Below, piece after piece: positions 49,579 through 57,894 of a DNA stretch of 64,000 bases. The position numbers were made by a program, and so were the translations under genes. This DNA comes from Streptomyces sp. NBC_01591. GTDB lineage: Bacteria > Actinomycetota > Actinomycetes > Streptomycetales > Streptomycetaceae. The stretch covers positions 5,642,001-5,706,000 of the forward strand of contig NZ_CP109327.1 in NCBI RefSeq assembly GCF_035918155.1, given 5' to 3'. The notes below the pieces were generated by a model, which saw only the letters and a program-made list of their open reading frames with translations, did not search any database and was not told the origin of the DNA. How positions within the stretch are numbered: position 1 is the first letter of the stretch; each line of letters begins with the position of its first letter.

Positions 49579-50913
49579 GTGTCCGAGACGCCCCCCGGAA
49601 CGACTTCGATTTCCGGAACGACCCCCGCGCCGCCCGCCGCCGGGCCCCGCGCCCCGCACCCCGACATGCCCACCGACATGCCCGACGAGCATTCCCTCGT
49701 GTACGGGGAAGCCATGCTGGCCGACCCGCACGCGGTCTTCGCCCGGATACGCGAGGAACGCCCACTGCACCAGGACGTGATCCAGGGCGGCGGCAAGGTG
49801 TACGTGCCGACCCGCTACGACGACGTACGGGCCCTGCTCGCCGAACCCCGGCTGCTGCGCAGCTTCGCCGTCGAGGACCCGGACGCGTTCCAGGGGCACA
49901 TCGGCAACAGCGACCCGCCCCGCCACACCCGGCTGCGCAGGCTGACCGGCAAGGCCCTCACCCCCAAGCGGGTCGAACGGCTGCGCCCCGCCGTGGAACG
50001 GCTGGCCGACAGCCTGCTCGACGACCTGGCGGGCCGCGAACAGGCCGACATCGTAAGGGAGTTCACCCACCCGCTCGCCGCGCTGGCCGGTGCCGAACTG
50101 CTGGGCATCGACGTCGCGGACGCCGAGGAGTTCCGTACCTACTGGGACGACATGGCGGCCTTCCCCGACAGCGCCGGATTCCCCGCCTTCCAGGCGGCCA
50201 CCGAAGGACTCGGGAAGCTGTTCGCCCGGACCGTCGAGGCCCGGCGCGCCACCCCGGCGGACGATCTCGTCTCGGCGCTGGTGCACGCCCGCCTCGGCGA
50301 GGACCGGCTCAGCGACGCCGAGCTGGAACAGACCGGCATCTTCCTGGTGATCGCCTCCAACAAGACCGTCTCCGCCATGCTGGGCAACGCCGTACTCGCC
50401 CTGCTGAACCACCCCACCCAGCTGGCGCTCCTGCGCTCCCGCCCCGATCTGCTGCGCGGCGCCATCGAGGAGTGCCTGCGCTACGAGGCGCCGGTGTCCC
50501 TCACCAACCCGCTGCGCGCGGGCGAGGCGATGTGCGCACGCGGCCTGGACCTGGCCCCCGGCGACCTGGTGCAGCCCGCGCTCACCGCGGCCAACCGGGA
50601 CCCGCGCCGCTTCCCGGACCCCGAACGGCTCGACATCACCCGCCCGGTCGGCGGACATGTCTCCTTCGGGCACGGCATCCACATGTGCCTGGGCGCCCAG
50701 CTGTCCCGGATGACGGGCGAAGTGGCCCTGGGACGGCTGGTGGAACGCTTCCCGGAGCTCCGTCTCGCCCACGGCGACCACGACCGGGACGTCCGCTGGT
50801 CCCGCGAACACATCATGCGGCGGCTCACCTCGCTGCACGTCGGCCTCGGCGCGCCCGCGCCGGCCGGCGGCACCACCCCATCCGCGACATCCGCTACATC
50901 CGACGGGAGCTGA
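49579..50913 (+). CDS. Cytochrome P450 with altered I-helix (P450-2)
   Basis: A 444-aa P450 starting at GTG 49579, about twelve bases after AAGGAG. The K-helix EECLR and heme loop FGHGIHMCLGA (Cys370) are normal. The oxygen-activation segment reads ASNKTV (A259-V264), where family members usually have (A/G)Gx(D/E)T; the conserved acid is Lys262 and the Gly is Ser260, while Thr263 is kept. This suggests changed proton delivery, peroxide use, or a coupling reaction in place of plain hydroxylation; all of these are inference. The N-terminus again starts MSETPP and is rich in Pro and Thr, like P450-1. Candidate roles are aryl cross-linking or beta-hydroxylation on a carrier. Confidence 0.92.
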   Translation: MSETPPGTTSISGTTPAPPAAGPRAPHPDMPTDMPDEHSLVYGEAMLADPHAVFARIREERPLHQDVIQGGGKVYVPTRYDDVRALLAEPRLLRSFAVEDPDAFQGHIGNSDPPRHTRLRRLTGKALTPKRVERLRPAVERLADSLLDDLAGREQADIVREFTHPLAALAGAELLGIDVADAEEFRTYWDDMAAFPDSAGFPAFQAATEGLGKLFARTVEARRATPADDLVSALVHARLGEDRLSDAELEQTGIFLVIASNKTVSAMLGNAVLALLNHPTQLALLRSRPDLLRGAIEECLRYEAPVSLTNPLRAGEAMCARGLDLAPGDLVQPALTAANRDPRRFPDPERLDITRPVGGHVSFGHGIHMCLGAQLSRMTGEVALGRLVERFPELRLAHGDHDRDVRWSREHIMRRLTSLHVGLGAPAPAGGTTPSATSATSDGS

Positions 50914-50919
50914 AGCGAC

Positions 50920-51882
50920 GTGAACGCCGCCATCGAGGCGCACGGCCTGCGCAAGCGCTACAAGGACCACGAGGCCCTGGCGGGTGTGGACCTGACGGTC
51001 GAGTCCGGCACCGTCTTCGGGCTGCTCGGCCCCAACGGCGCGGGCAAGACCACCGCCGTACGCATCCTCACCACCCTGCTGCGCCCCGACGAGGGCCGGG
51101 CGAGCGTCGCCGGGTTCGACGTGGTGAGCCAGGCCCAGGACGTACGCGCCCGGATCGGCCTGACCGGTCAGTACGCCGCGGTCGACGAGCGGCTCACCGC
51201 CCGCGAGAACCTCGTCCTCGTCGGCCGGCTCTACCGGCTCGGCAAGAAGGTGACGGCCCAGCGCACGGAGGCCCTGCTGGAACGGTTCGAACTCACCGCC
51301 GCCGCCGACCGGCCGCTGCGCACCTACTCCGGCGGCATGCGGCGCCGTCTCGACCTCGCCGCGAGCCTGATCGGACAGCCGCCGCTGCTCTTCCTCGACG
51401 AGCCGACCACCGGCCTCGACCCCAGCAGCCGACTGGCCCTGTGGGACATGATCCGGGAACAGGTCGCCGCCGGGGTGACGATCCTGCTCACCACGCAGTA
51501 CCTCGACGAGGCCGACCAGCTCGCCGGCCGCGTCGCCGTCCTCGACCAGGGCAGGGTGATCGCCGACGGCACCCCCGACCAGCTGAAGCGCAAGGTCGGC
51601 GGCGAGTGGCTCGAAGTGACCGTGACCGCTCCCGCCGAGGCCGAGAACGCGATACGCGCGCTCTCCTCGGTCATCGTCGGGGAGCCGACGCTGAGCGAGG
51701 ACGGCCTGAAGGTCTCCGCACCGGTCGCCGACGGCATGCGCACCATCGCCGCGATCGCCGAACGGCTGGACTCCGCGGGCGTCGACGTCGTCGACTTCGC
51801 GCTCCGCCGGCCGTCGCTCGACGACGTGTTCCTCACCCTGATCGGCAAGACCGCTGCGGTGCGCGAACCGCAGCCGGCGTGA
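50920..51882 (+). CDS. DrrA-like ABC transporter ATP-binding protein
   Basis: A 320-aa ATPase with Walker A GPNGAGKTT, signature YSGGMRRRLDLA, Walker B LLFLDEPTTGLD and a following switch region. Its C-terminal extension of about 100 residues is typical of the DrrA daunorubicin-resistance family. It starts at GTG 50920, six bases after the P450-2 stop, with GGGAG upstream. It should energise the permease encoded at 47421, since no other ABC permease is nearby. Likely role: peptide export and self-protection. Confidence 0.95.
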   Translation: MNAAIEAHGLRKRYKDHEALAGVDLTVESGTVFGLLGPNGAGKTTAVRILTTLLRPDEGRASVAGFDVVSQAQDVRARIGLTGQYAAVDERLTARENLVLVGRLYRLGKKVTAQRTEALLERFELTAAADRPLRTYSGGMRRRLDLAASLIGQPPLLFLDEPTTGLDPSSRLALWDMIREQVAAGVTILLTTQYLDEADQLAGRVAVLDQGRVIADGTPDQLKRKVGGEWLEVTVTAPAEAENAIRALSSVIVGEPTLSEDGLKVSAPVADGMRTIAAIAERLDSAGVDVVDFALRRPSLDDVFLTLIGKTAAVREPQPA

Positions 51883-51895
51883 GCGGGAGAACGAC

Positions 51896-53131
51896 ATGGC
51901 ACTGGACATGGAGCAGCTGAAACCCGATGAGAGCGGGGCCCGTTCGGCGGAGAGCCTGATCAACCAGGACTTCGTACGGGATCCGCACCCCACCTACGCG
52001 TGGATGCGCGAGGAGGGCCCCGTCAAGCTCCGGCAGCAGAGCGGCTCGGTGCTGTGGATGCTCACCCGGTACGAGGACGCCCGCGCGGCCCTCGCCGAGC
52101 CGAAGCTGCACAAGGACCCGCGCGGCTTCCCCAACCCGGCGGGCGGCACGGGCATGGGGCCGGAGGAGCCCGGCATGGAGCTGCTCTCGCGGCACATGCT
52201 CAACAGCGACCCGCCCGACCACACCCGGCTGCGCAAGCTCACCACCAAGGCGTTCACCGCCCGCCCGACGGAGATGTTCCGGCCCAGGATCGAGGAGCTC
52301 GCCGCGGGGCTGCTGGACGGCTTCGAGGCGGGCGCGAAGATCGACATCGTGGACGACTACGCGATGCCGCTCTCCACCCGGGTGATCTGCGAACTCATCG
52401 GCATCCCGGCCGCGGACGGCGAGATCTTCCGCGACTGGTACACCACGATGACCGGGATCCACGCACCCGAACAGGTCGCCGAGGCCCGGCAGTCGCTGAT
52501 CAGCTACCTGGGCGCACTGATCGCCGACAAGCGGTCCCACCCCGCCGACGACCTGATCAGCAATCTGCTCCAGGCCCGGGACGCCGACGACCTGCTCTCC
52601 GAGACCGAGGTCATGTCGATGGTGTTCCTGCTGCTGGGGGCGGGCCACGAGACCGCGATCAGCTTCATGGGCACCGCGATGCTCTCCCTGCTCTCCGAAC
52701 CGGACCAACTGGCCGCGCTCCAGAACGATCTGTCGCTGCTGCCCGGCGCCGTCGAGGAGCTGCTGCGCTTCGAGAGCCCGATCAACGTGGCGACGTTCCG
52801 CTACGCGGTCGAACCCGTGGAGATCGGCGGGGTGACCATTCCGGCCGGCGACTCGGTGTTCGTCTCCATCGGCGCGCTCAACCGGGATCCCTCCCGGTTC
52901 GCGGAGCCCGACCGGCTGGAGATCACCCGCCCGGCCACCGGCCACCTGGCCTTCGGCCACGGGCTGCACCACTGCCTGGGCGCGCCGCTCGCCCGGGTCG
53001 AGGGCGCGGTCGCCATCGGCCAGTTGATCACCAGGTTCCCGAAGCTGTCGCTCGCCGTCGGACGCGACGAGCTCCGCTGGCGGTTCAGCCTGATGCTGCG
53101 CTGCCTGGAATCGCTGCCGGTCGTGCTGTGA
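51896..53131 (+). CDS. Cytochrome P450, canonical (P450-3)
   Basis: A 411-aa bacterial P450 with I-helix AGHETA (A249, E252, T253), K-helix EELLR and heme loop FGHGLHHCLGAP with Cys360. It resembles the large family of actinobacterial secondary-metabolite hydroxylases and lacks the Pro-rich N-terminus of P450-1 and P450-2. It is the third P450 of the cluster. With two free-standing A-T-C proteins present, it could be the second beta-hydroxylase, or it could oxidise a residue on the assembly line. Its stop overlaps the GTG of the YbaK-like gene (GTGA at 53128). A purine-rich GCGGGAGA precedes ATG 51896. Confidence 0.94.
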   Translation: MALDMEQLKPDESGARSAESLINQDFVRDPHPTYAWMREEGPVKLRQQSGSVLWMLTRYEDARAALAEPKLHKDPRGFPNPAGGTGMGPEEPGMELLSRHMLNSDPPDHTRLRKLTTKAFTARPTEMFRPRIEELAAGLLDGFEAGAKIDIVDDYAMPLSTRVICELIGIPAADGEIFRDWYTTMTGIHAPEQVAEARQSLISYLGALIADKRSHPADDLISNLLQARDADDLLSETEVMSMVFLLLGAGHETAISFMGTAMLSLLSEPDQLAALQNDLSLLPGAVEELLRFESPINVATFRYAVEPVEIGGVTIPAGDSVFVSIGALNRDPSRFAEPDRLEITRPATGHLAFGHGLHHCLGAPLARVEGAVAIGQLITRFPKLSLAVGRDELRWRFSLMLRCLESLPVVL

Positions 53132-53664
53132 CCGAGCGGCTGCGAACGCCCGCGCCGCAGTTGCAAGGGCCGCCGCAGGGCGCCGCGGACGTGACGTACC
53201 ACCGGCTGATGTCGATGCTCGCCCGGTCCTCCGCCCAGTACCGGATCATCGACCATCCGCCGGAGGGCCGGACCGACCTGGCCAGTGAACTGCGCGGCCA
53301 CCGGCTGGAGTCGGCCGCCAAGTGCATGGTGGTCCAGGTGCGCATGAGCCACGGCGAGGACCACCATGTCCTCGCCGTGGTCCCCGGCCACCGCCGGGTG
53401 GACCTGCGCAGGATCAGGAAACTGTACGGGGGCAGCGACGCCACGCTCGGCGACCGGGACGAGGCCGAACGCCTCACCGGCTGCCGGAGCGGCTGCATCA
53501 TCCCCTTCTCGTTCGACGAAGCGCTTCCGCTGGTGGTCGACGCCGACCTGCTGACGAACGAGGAGATCTACTTCAACGCGGCCCGGCTCGACCGGTCGAT
53601 CGCCCTGCGGACCACGGACTACGTCACACTGGGCCGCCCACGCGTGGCCACCGTCGCCAAGTAA
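53128..53664 (+). CDS. YbaK/ProX-type aminoacyl-tRNA deacylase-like protein
   Basis: A 178-aa protein from GTG 53128, overlapping the P450-3 stop. It shows the YbaK/prolyl-tRNA-synthetase-associated fold pattern: YRIIDHPPEGRT, the conserved AKCMVVQV segment carrying the active-site Lys, VLAVVPGHRRVDLRRI, LTGCRSGCIIPF (GxxxP-type loop) and LVVDADLL. Family members hydrolyse mischarged aminoacyl-tRNAs such as Cys- or Ala-tRNAPro. Its coupling to an NRPS tailoring gene is unexpected. It might clear tRNAs mischarged with a modified residue (self-protection) or hydrolyse an aminoacyl thioester from the free-standing carriers. Neither is shown. It is the last plus-strand gene before the convergent regulator. 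Confidence 0.85.
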   Translation: MTERLRTPAPQLQGPPQGAADVTYHRLMSMLARSSAQYRIIDHPPEGRTDLASELRGHRLESAAKCMVVQVRMSHGEDHHVLAVVPGHRRVDLRRIRKLYGGSDATLGDRDEAERLTGCRSGCIIPFSFDEALPLVVDADLLTNEEIYFNAARLDRSIALRTTDYVTLGRPRVATVAK

Positions 53665-53676
53665 CCTGAGGGCCTC

Positions 53677-54336
53677 TCACCGGCCGGGACGCACCAGCCG
53701 GTGCTCGTACGCGAAGATCACCACATGGACCCGGTCGCGCATGCCGAGCTTCGAGAGCAGCCGGCCGACATGGGTCTTCACCGTGCCCTCGGAGAGGAAC
53801 AGCTCCTTCGCGATGGCCGCGTTGGAGGCCCCGCGGGCGATCAGCAGCAGCACCTCGCGCTCGCGGTCGGTGAGCGCGGCCAGCGGATCGGGACCGGACC
53901 CCGGCGTCGGCAGGTCCGGGGCCACCTCGGCCAGCAGCCGCCGGGTGGTGGTCGGGGAGATCACCGCGTCGCCGCGGTGCACGGTACGGATCGCGGACAG
54001 CAGGTCCTCGGCCGGTGCGTCCTTGACCAGGAACCCGCTCGCCCCGGCCTGCAGCGCGGCGAAGGCGTGCTCGTCGACGTCGAACGTGGTCAGCACGATG
54101 ACCTTCGGCGGGTCGGGCCTCGTCAGCAGCCGCCGGGTCGCCTCCACCCCGTCCATGCGGGGCATCCGTACGTCCATCAGCACGACATCGGCGGCCGTTA
54201 CCTCCAGCCGCTCCAGGGCCTCCGCCCCGTCACCGGCCTCACCGACGACCGTCATGTCGTCCTGGGCCTCGACGACCATGACGAAACCCGCCCGCACCAT
54301 CGCCTGGTCGTCGACGAAGAAGACCCGGATCGTCAT
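53677..54336 (-). CDS. LuxR/NarL-family response regulator
   Basis: A 219-aa regulator: receiver domain (MTIRVFFVDD start, phospho-Asp in LMDVRMP, Lys in FLVKDA) then a LuxR-type helix-turn-helix (LTDREREVLLLIARG...SEGTVKTHVGRLLSKL). The start at 54336 was chosen because MTIRV begins the receiver exactly and its ATG overlaps the kinase stop (ATGA). It pairs with the adjacent kinase. It is convergent with the YbaK-like gene, with only 12 bp between stops. It may control the peptide cluster; its targets are not visible. Confidence 0.96.
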   Translation of the reverse strand: MTIRVFFVDDQAMVRAGFVMVVEAQDDMTVVGEAGDGAEALERLEVTAADVVLMDVRMPRMDGVEATRRLLTRPDPPKVIVLTTFDVDEHAFAALQAGASGFLVKDAPAEDLLSAIRTVHRGDAVISPTTTRRLLAEVAPDLPTPGSGPDPLAALTDREREVLLLIARGASNAAIAKELFLSEGTVKTHVGRLLSKLGMRDRVHVVIFAYEHRLVRPGR

Positions 54337-55529
54337 GCGGGCTCCCGCTCGTCCCCCGCGAGTGCGGCCCGGTACGGCAGCCGGGCACTGACCAGGAAGC
54401 CGCCGCCCGGGGCCGCGCCCGTGGTGACGGACCCGCCCGCGACGGCCATCCGCTCCCGCATGCCGACCAGCCCGTGGCCCGCCCCGTCGCTCGGCCCGGG
54501 ACCGCTCCCGTTGTCGCGCACCTCGATCTCCACCCTGTCGTCCGACCACTGGAACCGTATCCCGCAACGGGCCCCGGCACCGGCGTGTTTGAGAGTGTTC
54601 GTCAGAGCTTCCTGCACCAGCCGGTAGGCGGCCAGTTCACCGGCGGGCGAGAGCCGGCCGGGCGTACCGGTCTCGGCGAAGTCGATGTGGAGGCCCGATC
54701 CGCGTACCCGGTGCAGCAGTTCGGGAAGGCGGGAGAGATCGGGCTGCGGCCCGAAGCCGTCGCCGCCGTCGCCGCTGCGCAGTATGCCCAGCAGCCCGCG
54801 CATGTCCGTCAGTGCCTGACGCCCCGCCTCCTCGACGGTCAGCAGGACCTCGGCGGCCCGCTCCGGCCGGGCGCGCGCCGCGTAACGGCCGCCCTGCGCC
54901 TGGCTGACGATGACGGAGAGGGAGTGCGCGACGAGATCGTGCATCTCCCGGGCGATCCGGGCGCGTTCGTCCAGCGCGGCCCGGTGGGCCCGCTCCTCGC
55001 GCTCGGCCTCGGCGCGCGCCGCCCGGTGCTCCAGCTCGCCCACGTACGCCAGTTGGATCCGGCGGAACAGGCCGAGGCTGAAGGCCACCAGCACGATCGC
55101 CAGGAGAAAGCCGAACAGGAACGCCGGGGGCAGCTGCATCCGCGCGGACAGCGCGGCCCGCACCGCGACCGCGCCCGCGCCCACCGTTCCCACCACCAGC
55201 GCCGCCTGCGGCGCCCGCCGGCCGCCGTGCGCGCAGTACGCGAACAGCGACAGGGGGAAGGCGAGCAGCGAGGGCAGCAGCGGGAAACCGCCGGGCAGCA
55301 CGGCGGCCTGCGCGGCGCAGGCCACGCTCGTCACCACGAACGACGGCAGGGGCGCCGAGCGCCGCCAGGCCCCCGCCGCATGGCCGACGACCACCGCGGG
55401 CGAGAGCAGCAGGGCCCACGCCCCCGGCAGTGCCAGCCACAGCAGCAGCAGGGTCCAGCCGCCGACGGGGACGGCGACGGCCAGGGTGATCAGTACGTCC
55501 GCCCTCGCCGGGCGGTCCGGCGAGGTCAT
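54333..55529 (-). CDS. Two-component sensor histidine kinase (HisKA_3 type)
   Basis: A 398-aa membrane kinase. The N-terminal half has about four or five hydrophobic segments. A short helical stretch leads to the phosphoacceptor box REMHDLVAHSLSVI, and the C-terminal half has an ATPase domain with EALTNTLKHAG (N box) and DNGSG/GHGLVGMRERM (G boxes). This is the NarL-partner class common in Streptomyces. The start ATG at 55529 overlaps the upstream membrane-protein stop (ATGA). It phosphorylates the downstream regulator by inference; the ligand is unknown but could be sensed together with the membrane protein. Confidence 0.95.
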   Translation of the reverse strand: MTSPDRPARADVLITLAVAVPVGGWTLLLLWLALPGAWALLLSPAVVVGHAAGAWRRSAPLPSFVVTSVACAAQAAVLPGGFPLLPSLLAFPLSLFAYCAHGGRRAPQAALVVGTVGAGAVAVRAALSARMQLPPAFLFGFLLAIVLVAFSLGLFRRIQLAYVGELEHRAARAEAEREERAHRAALDERARIAREMHDLVAHSLSVIVSQAQGGRYAARARPERAAEVLLTVEEAGRQALTDMRGLLGILRSGDGGDGFGPQPDLSRLPELLHRVRGSGLHIDFAETGTPGRLSPAGELAAYRLVQEALTNTLKHAGAGARCGIRFQWSDDRVEIEVRDNGSGPGPSDGAGHGLVGMRERMAVAGGSVTTGAAPGGGFLVSARLPYRAALAGDEREPA

Positions 55530-56533
55530 TCGCCGCACAGTCGGCAGACGGCTCGGGTGCGGCGCTGATACGTACGGGTCGCACCCAGCAGCGCGAGTCC
55601 GAACAGGGCCCAGCCGCCGTACACCGCCAGGATCACCCAGGAGTTGGCGCTGCCCGAGTCGAAGGGCAGGTCCGGGCCGCCGAGCAGGTGGTTGACCGAG
55701 GCGAACACCGGGATCAGGCCTTGGAGCAGCAGGGCCGCCGACAGCCCCCAGCCGCACGCGACGAGCAGCATGCGGGGCACCCGCCGCCGGGCCAGGAACG
55801 GCACCCAGAACGGATAGACGAGGCCCCACGAACTCACCAGGGCCAGGGACAGCACCCCGCCCCCGGCCAGCAGCATGGTCTCCATGACCGGGAATCCCTC
55901 GGTGTAGTTGTCGGGCCGGCCGATGCCGCCCCCTGCCCACCAGTAATACTTCACCGCCGGGTAGACGAAGGCCAGCGCGAACGCCGTGTATCCGAGCCAG
56001 GCGGCCGGCCGGTCCCGCTCGCCGGGCCGCAGCCCGCACAGATCGCAGCCGTCCCCGGTGCGGCGCTGGAAGGCGAGCGTGGCTCGGGCCAGCAGCAGGG
56101 TCGCGGCGAAGGCGACGGCGCGGGTGAGGAAACCGGGCCAGTCGACCGTCGCGAAGTCCCCGGCGGGAATCCCGGTGGCCCAGAAGAACGAGCGGAACGC
56201 GTCGAAGATGATGCCGACCGCGGACCACAGCAGCAGCACGCAGGAGACCCAGCCGGTGAACAGCAGCGCCGCACGGGCCGCCCCCCGCACCGCCCGCCCC
56301 GAAGCGGTGGCGAGCACCGCGACGACGCCGGTCACGGCCCCTGCCCAGGCTGCCCACGAGGGCACGATGCCCAGCGAGCTGATGTAGTCCGCCGCGCCCG
56401 GCAGATGCGGCTCCACGGCCTTCGTCACGAGCACCCCGGCGAGCGTCGCCAGGACCGGCCACGGCCGTGCGCGCCGGGGGGCGGCGGCCTCGGGCGCCGC
56501 CCTCTCGGTCAGTGGAATGACGCCTTCGGGCAT
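55526..56533 (-). CDS. Membrane protein of unknown function with two CxxC motifs
   Basis: I do not recognise this 335-aa protein. It has roughly seven or eight hydrophobic segments. Two similar soluble motifs, a basic RRT followed by CDLCGL in the middle and RRTRAVCRLCGE at the extreme C-terminus, each carry CxxC. They could bind one metal or form a redox pair. ATG 56533 has a good ribosome site (AGGAG, six bases away); upstream in-frame starts lack one and would add an unlikely Arg-rich stretch. As first gene of the operon with the kinase and regulator, it may be an accessory sensor, which is inference only. Confidence 0.8.
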   Translation of the reverse strand: MPEGVIPLTERAAPEAAAPRRARPWPVLATLAGVLVTKAVEPHLPGAADYISSLGIVPSWAAWAGAVTGVVAVLATASGRAVRGAARAALLFTGWVSCVLLLWSAVGIIFDAFRSFFWATGIPAGDFATVDWPGFLTRAVAFAATLLLARATLAFQRRTGDGCDLCGLRPGERDRPAAWLGYTAFALAFVYPAVKYYWWAGGGIGRPDNYTEGFPVMETMLLAGGGVLSLALVSSWGLVYPFWVPFLARRRVPRMLLVACGWGLSAALLLQGLIPVFASVNHLLGGPDLPFDSGSANSWVILAVYGGWALFGLALLGATRTYQRRTRAVCRLCGE

Positions 56534-56823
56534 CTCGGACTCCTCTCCCAGCAGTGCTGCGACCCGACTCTGCGGCGCATGCGGTCGTCGACCACCGTGA
56601 CAGCCGGGGCACGGGCGTCGCGTCTGCCTCAGGTCTTGAGCGGATGTGACCTGCGGATGATTACCCGGGTACGGGGGGTGCTCCGTATGGTCGTTGCCGG
56701 TACCGGCAATCCGTCCGGTCACCGGCTCCCCCCTGGCTAGCGTGCGGACTTCAACTGCACGCGGCCCGCGGCGTCTTCGGAGCCGGAAGCGGCCACCGTC
56801 CATCAGTGTCAAGGAGCCGATCC
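56534..56823. promoter_or_regulatory. Divergent intergenic region, sensor operon / methyltransferase
   Basis: This 290-bp region separates divergent units and should hold promoters for both. It contains the perfect palindrome at 56694-56709 and a -10-like TAGCGT at 56738-56743 reading toward the methyltransferase. No convincing -35 is seen. AAGGAG at 56811-56816 serves the methyltransferase ATG. Confidence 0.6.
56694..56709. promoter_or_regulatory. Perfect 16-bp palindrome, candidate operator
   Basis: TTGCCGGTACCGGCAA is fully self-complementary and lies about 40 bases upstream of a -10-like hexamer for the methyltransferase operon, and about 160 bases upstream of the divergent membrane-protein gene. 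The size and symmetry fit a dimeric regulator such as PadR (encoded at 59886) or the NarL-type regulator (53677). Which protein binds is not visible from the sequence. Confidence 0.5.
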
Positions 56824-57894
56824 ATGTCCCGAACGACCGATCAGGCTGATCAGGCCCCCGATGCCAACGCCGCCTACGCCGCGCCGGCCCACGACCCCGT
56901 GGCCGAGCGCTTCATGGCGATGGCCGATGTGATCACCCCGAACGCCATCCGGGTCGCCGCCACCCTCGGCATCGCCGACCTCGTCCGCAAGGGCGTGAAC
57001 CGGCTGGACGCCCTGGCCGCGCACACCTCCACCGACCGCGACGCGCTCGGCGAGATGATGCGCCATCTGACCGTCCAGGGCCTGTTCGAGCAGCCCGAAC
57101 CGGATGTCTACACAGCCACGGAGCTCTCCCGCTGGATCCAGAGCGACCACCCCGTCGGGATGCGCGAGTTCCTCGACCTGGACTCCCCGATGGGCCGCCC
57201 GCAGCGCGCCTTCGCCAGCCTGCTGCACTCCGTCCGCACCGGCGGACCCGCCTACGCCGAGGTGTACGGCAGGACCTACTGGGAGGACCTGGACGCCCAC
57301 CCCGGGCTGAGCCGGGCGTTCAACGCCAAGATGGCCGAGCAGGTCTCGGAGATCGCCGCGGACGTCGCCAAGACCTACGAGTGGGACCGGGTCGGCCGTG
57401 TCGTCGACGTCGGCGGCGGCACCGGCACTCTGCTGGCCGAGGTGCTCGCCGCGCACCCCGCGCTGCGCTCGACCCTCGTCGACCTGCCCGCCGCGTCCGG
57501 CGGCGCCGCACGGCTGCTGACCGAAGCGGGGGTCGCCGACCGCTGCGAGATCGTGCCGGGCAGCTTCTTCGAGCCGCTGCCCGCGGGCGCGGACGTGTAC
57601 GTGCTGTCGACGATCCTGCACGACTGGAGCGACGAGGCCTGCCGCAAGATCCTGCACCGCTGCGCCGAGGCCGCGGGCGAGCACGGCCGGGTCCTCGTCG
57701 TGGAGCATGTGATCCAGCCGGAGATCCGGCAGGGGATCTCCACGCTGAACCTGATCCTGCTGGCCACGCTCGGCGGCAAGGAACGCTCGATGGAGGAGTA
57801 CGCGGAGCTCGCGGCCTCCGCCGGCCTGCAGGCCCTGCGGACCGTGCCGTTGCCCTCCGGCCGCTCGCTGGTGGAGCTCGGCCGCCGCCCGTGA
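56824..57894 (+). CDS. SAM-dependent O-methyltransferase (Methyltransf_2 type)
   Basis: A 356-aa enzyme. Residues about 25-110 form a winged-helix dimerisation domain (FMAMADVITPNAIRVAATLG). The SAM fold shows VVDVGGGTGTLLAEV and the catalytic-region motif ILHDWSDEACRKIL. ATG 56824 was chosen for AAGGAG seven bases upstream; a GTG at 56806 is less likely. Relatives methylate hydroxyl groups of aromatic secondary metabolites and carotenoids. It could methylate a phenol or beta-hydroxyl of the peptide. Co-location with a UbiB kinase would equally fit quinone or aromatic metabolism. Its stop overlaps the next gene's GTG (GTGA at 57891). Confidence 0.93.
   Translation: MSRTTDQADQAPDANAAYAAPAHDPVAERFMAMADVITPNAIRVAATLGIADLVRKGVNRLDALAAHTSTDRDALGEMMRHLTVQGLFEQPEPDVYTATELSRWIQSDHPVGMREFLDLDSPMGRPQRAFASLLHSVRTGGPAYAEVYGRTYWEDLDAHPGLSRAFNAKMAEQVSEIAADVAKTYEWDRVGRVVDVGGGTGTLLAEVLAAHPALRSTLVDLPAASGGAARLLTEAGVADRCEIVPGSFFEPLPAGADVYVLSTILHDWSDEACRKILHRCAEAAGEHGRVLVVEHVIQPEIRQGISTLNLILLATLGGKERSMEEYAELAASAGLQALRTVPLPSGRSLVELGRRP

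Noticed and set aside
53655..53690. Terminator between the YbaK-like gene and the response regulator
   Set aside because: Only 12 bp separate the stops, and the small GAGG/CCTC symmetry is too short to be a convincing hairpin.
54337..54567. N-terminal extension of the response regulator
   Set aside because: The extension is Arg/Gly-rich and lies inside the kinase gene in another frame. The receiver begins exactly at the ATG overlapping the kinase stop.
56738..56743. TAGCGT as a firm promoter for the methyltransferase
   Set aside because: It resembles a -10 hexamer, but no acceptable -35 lies 16-19 bases upstream, so it is only mentioned within the intergenic entry.
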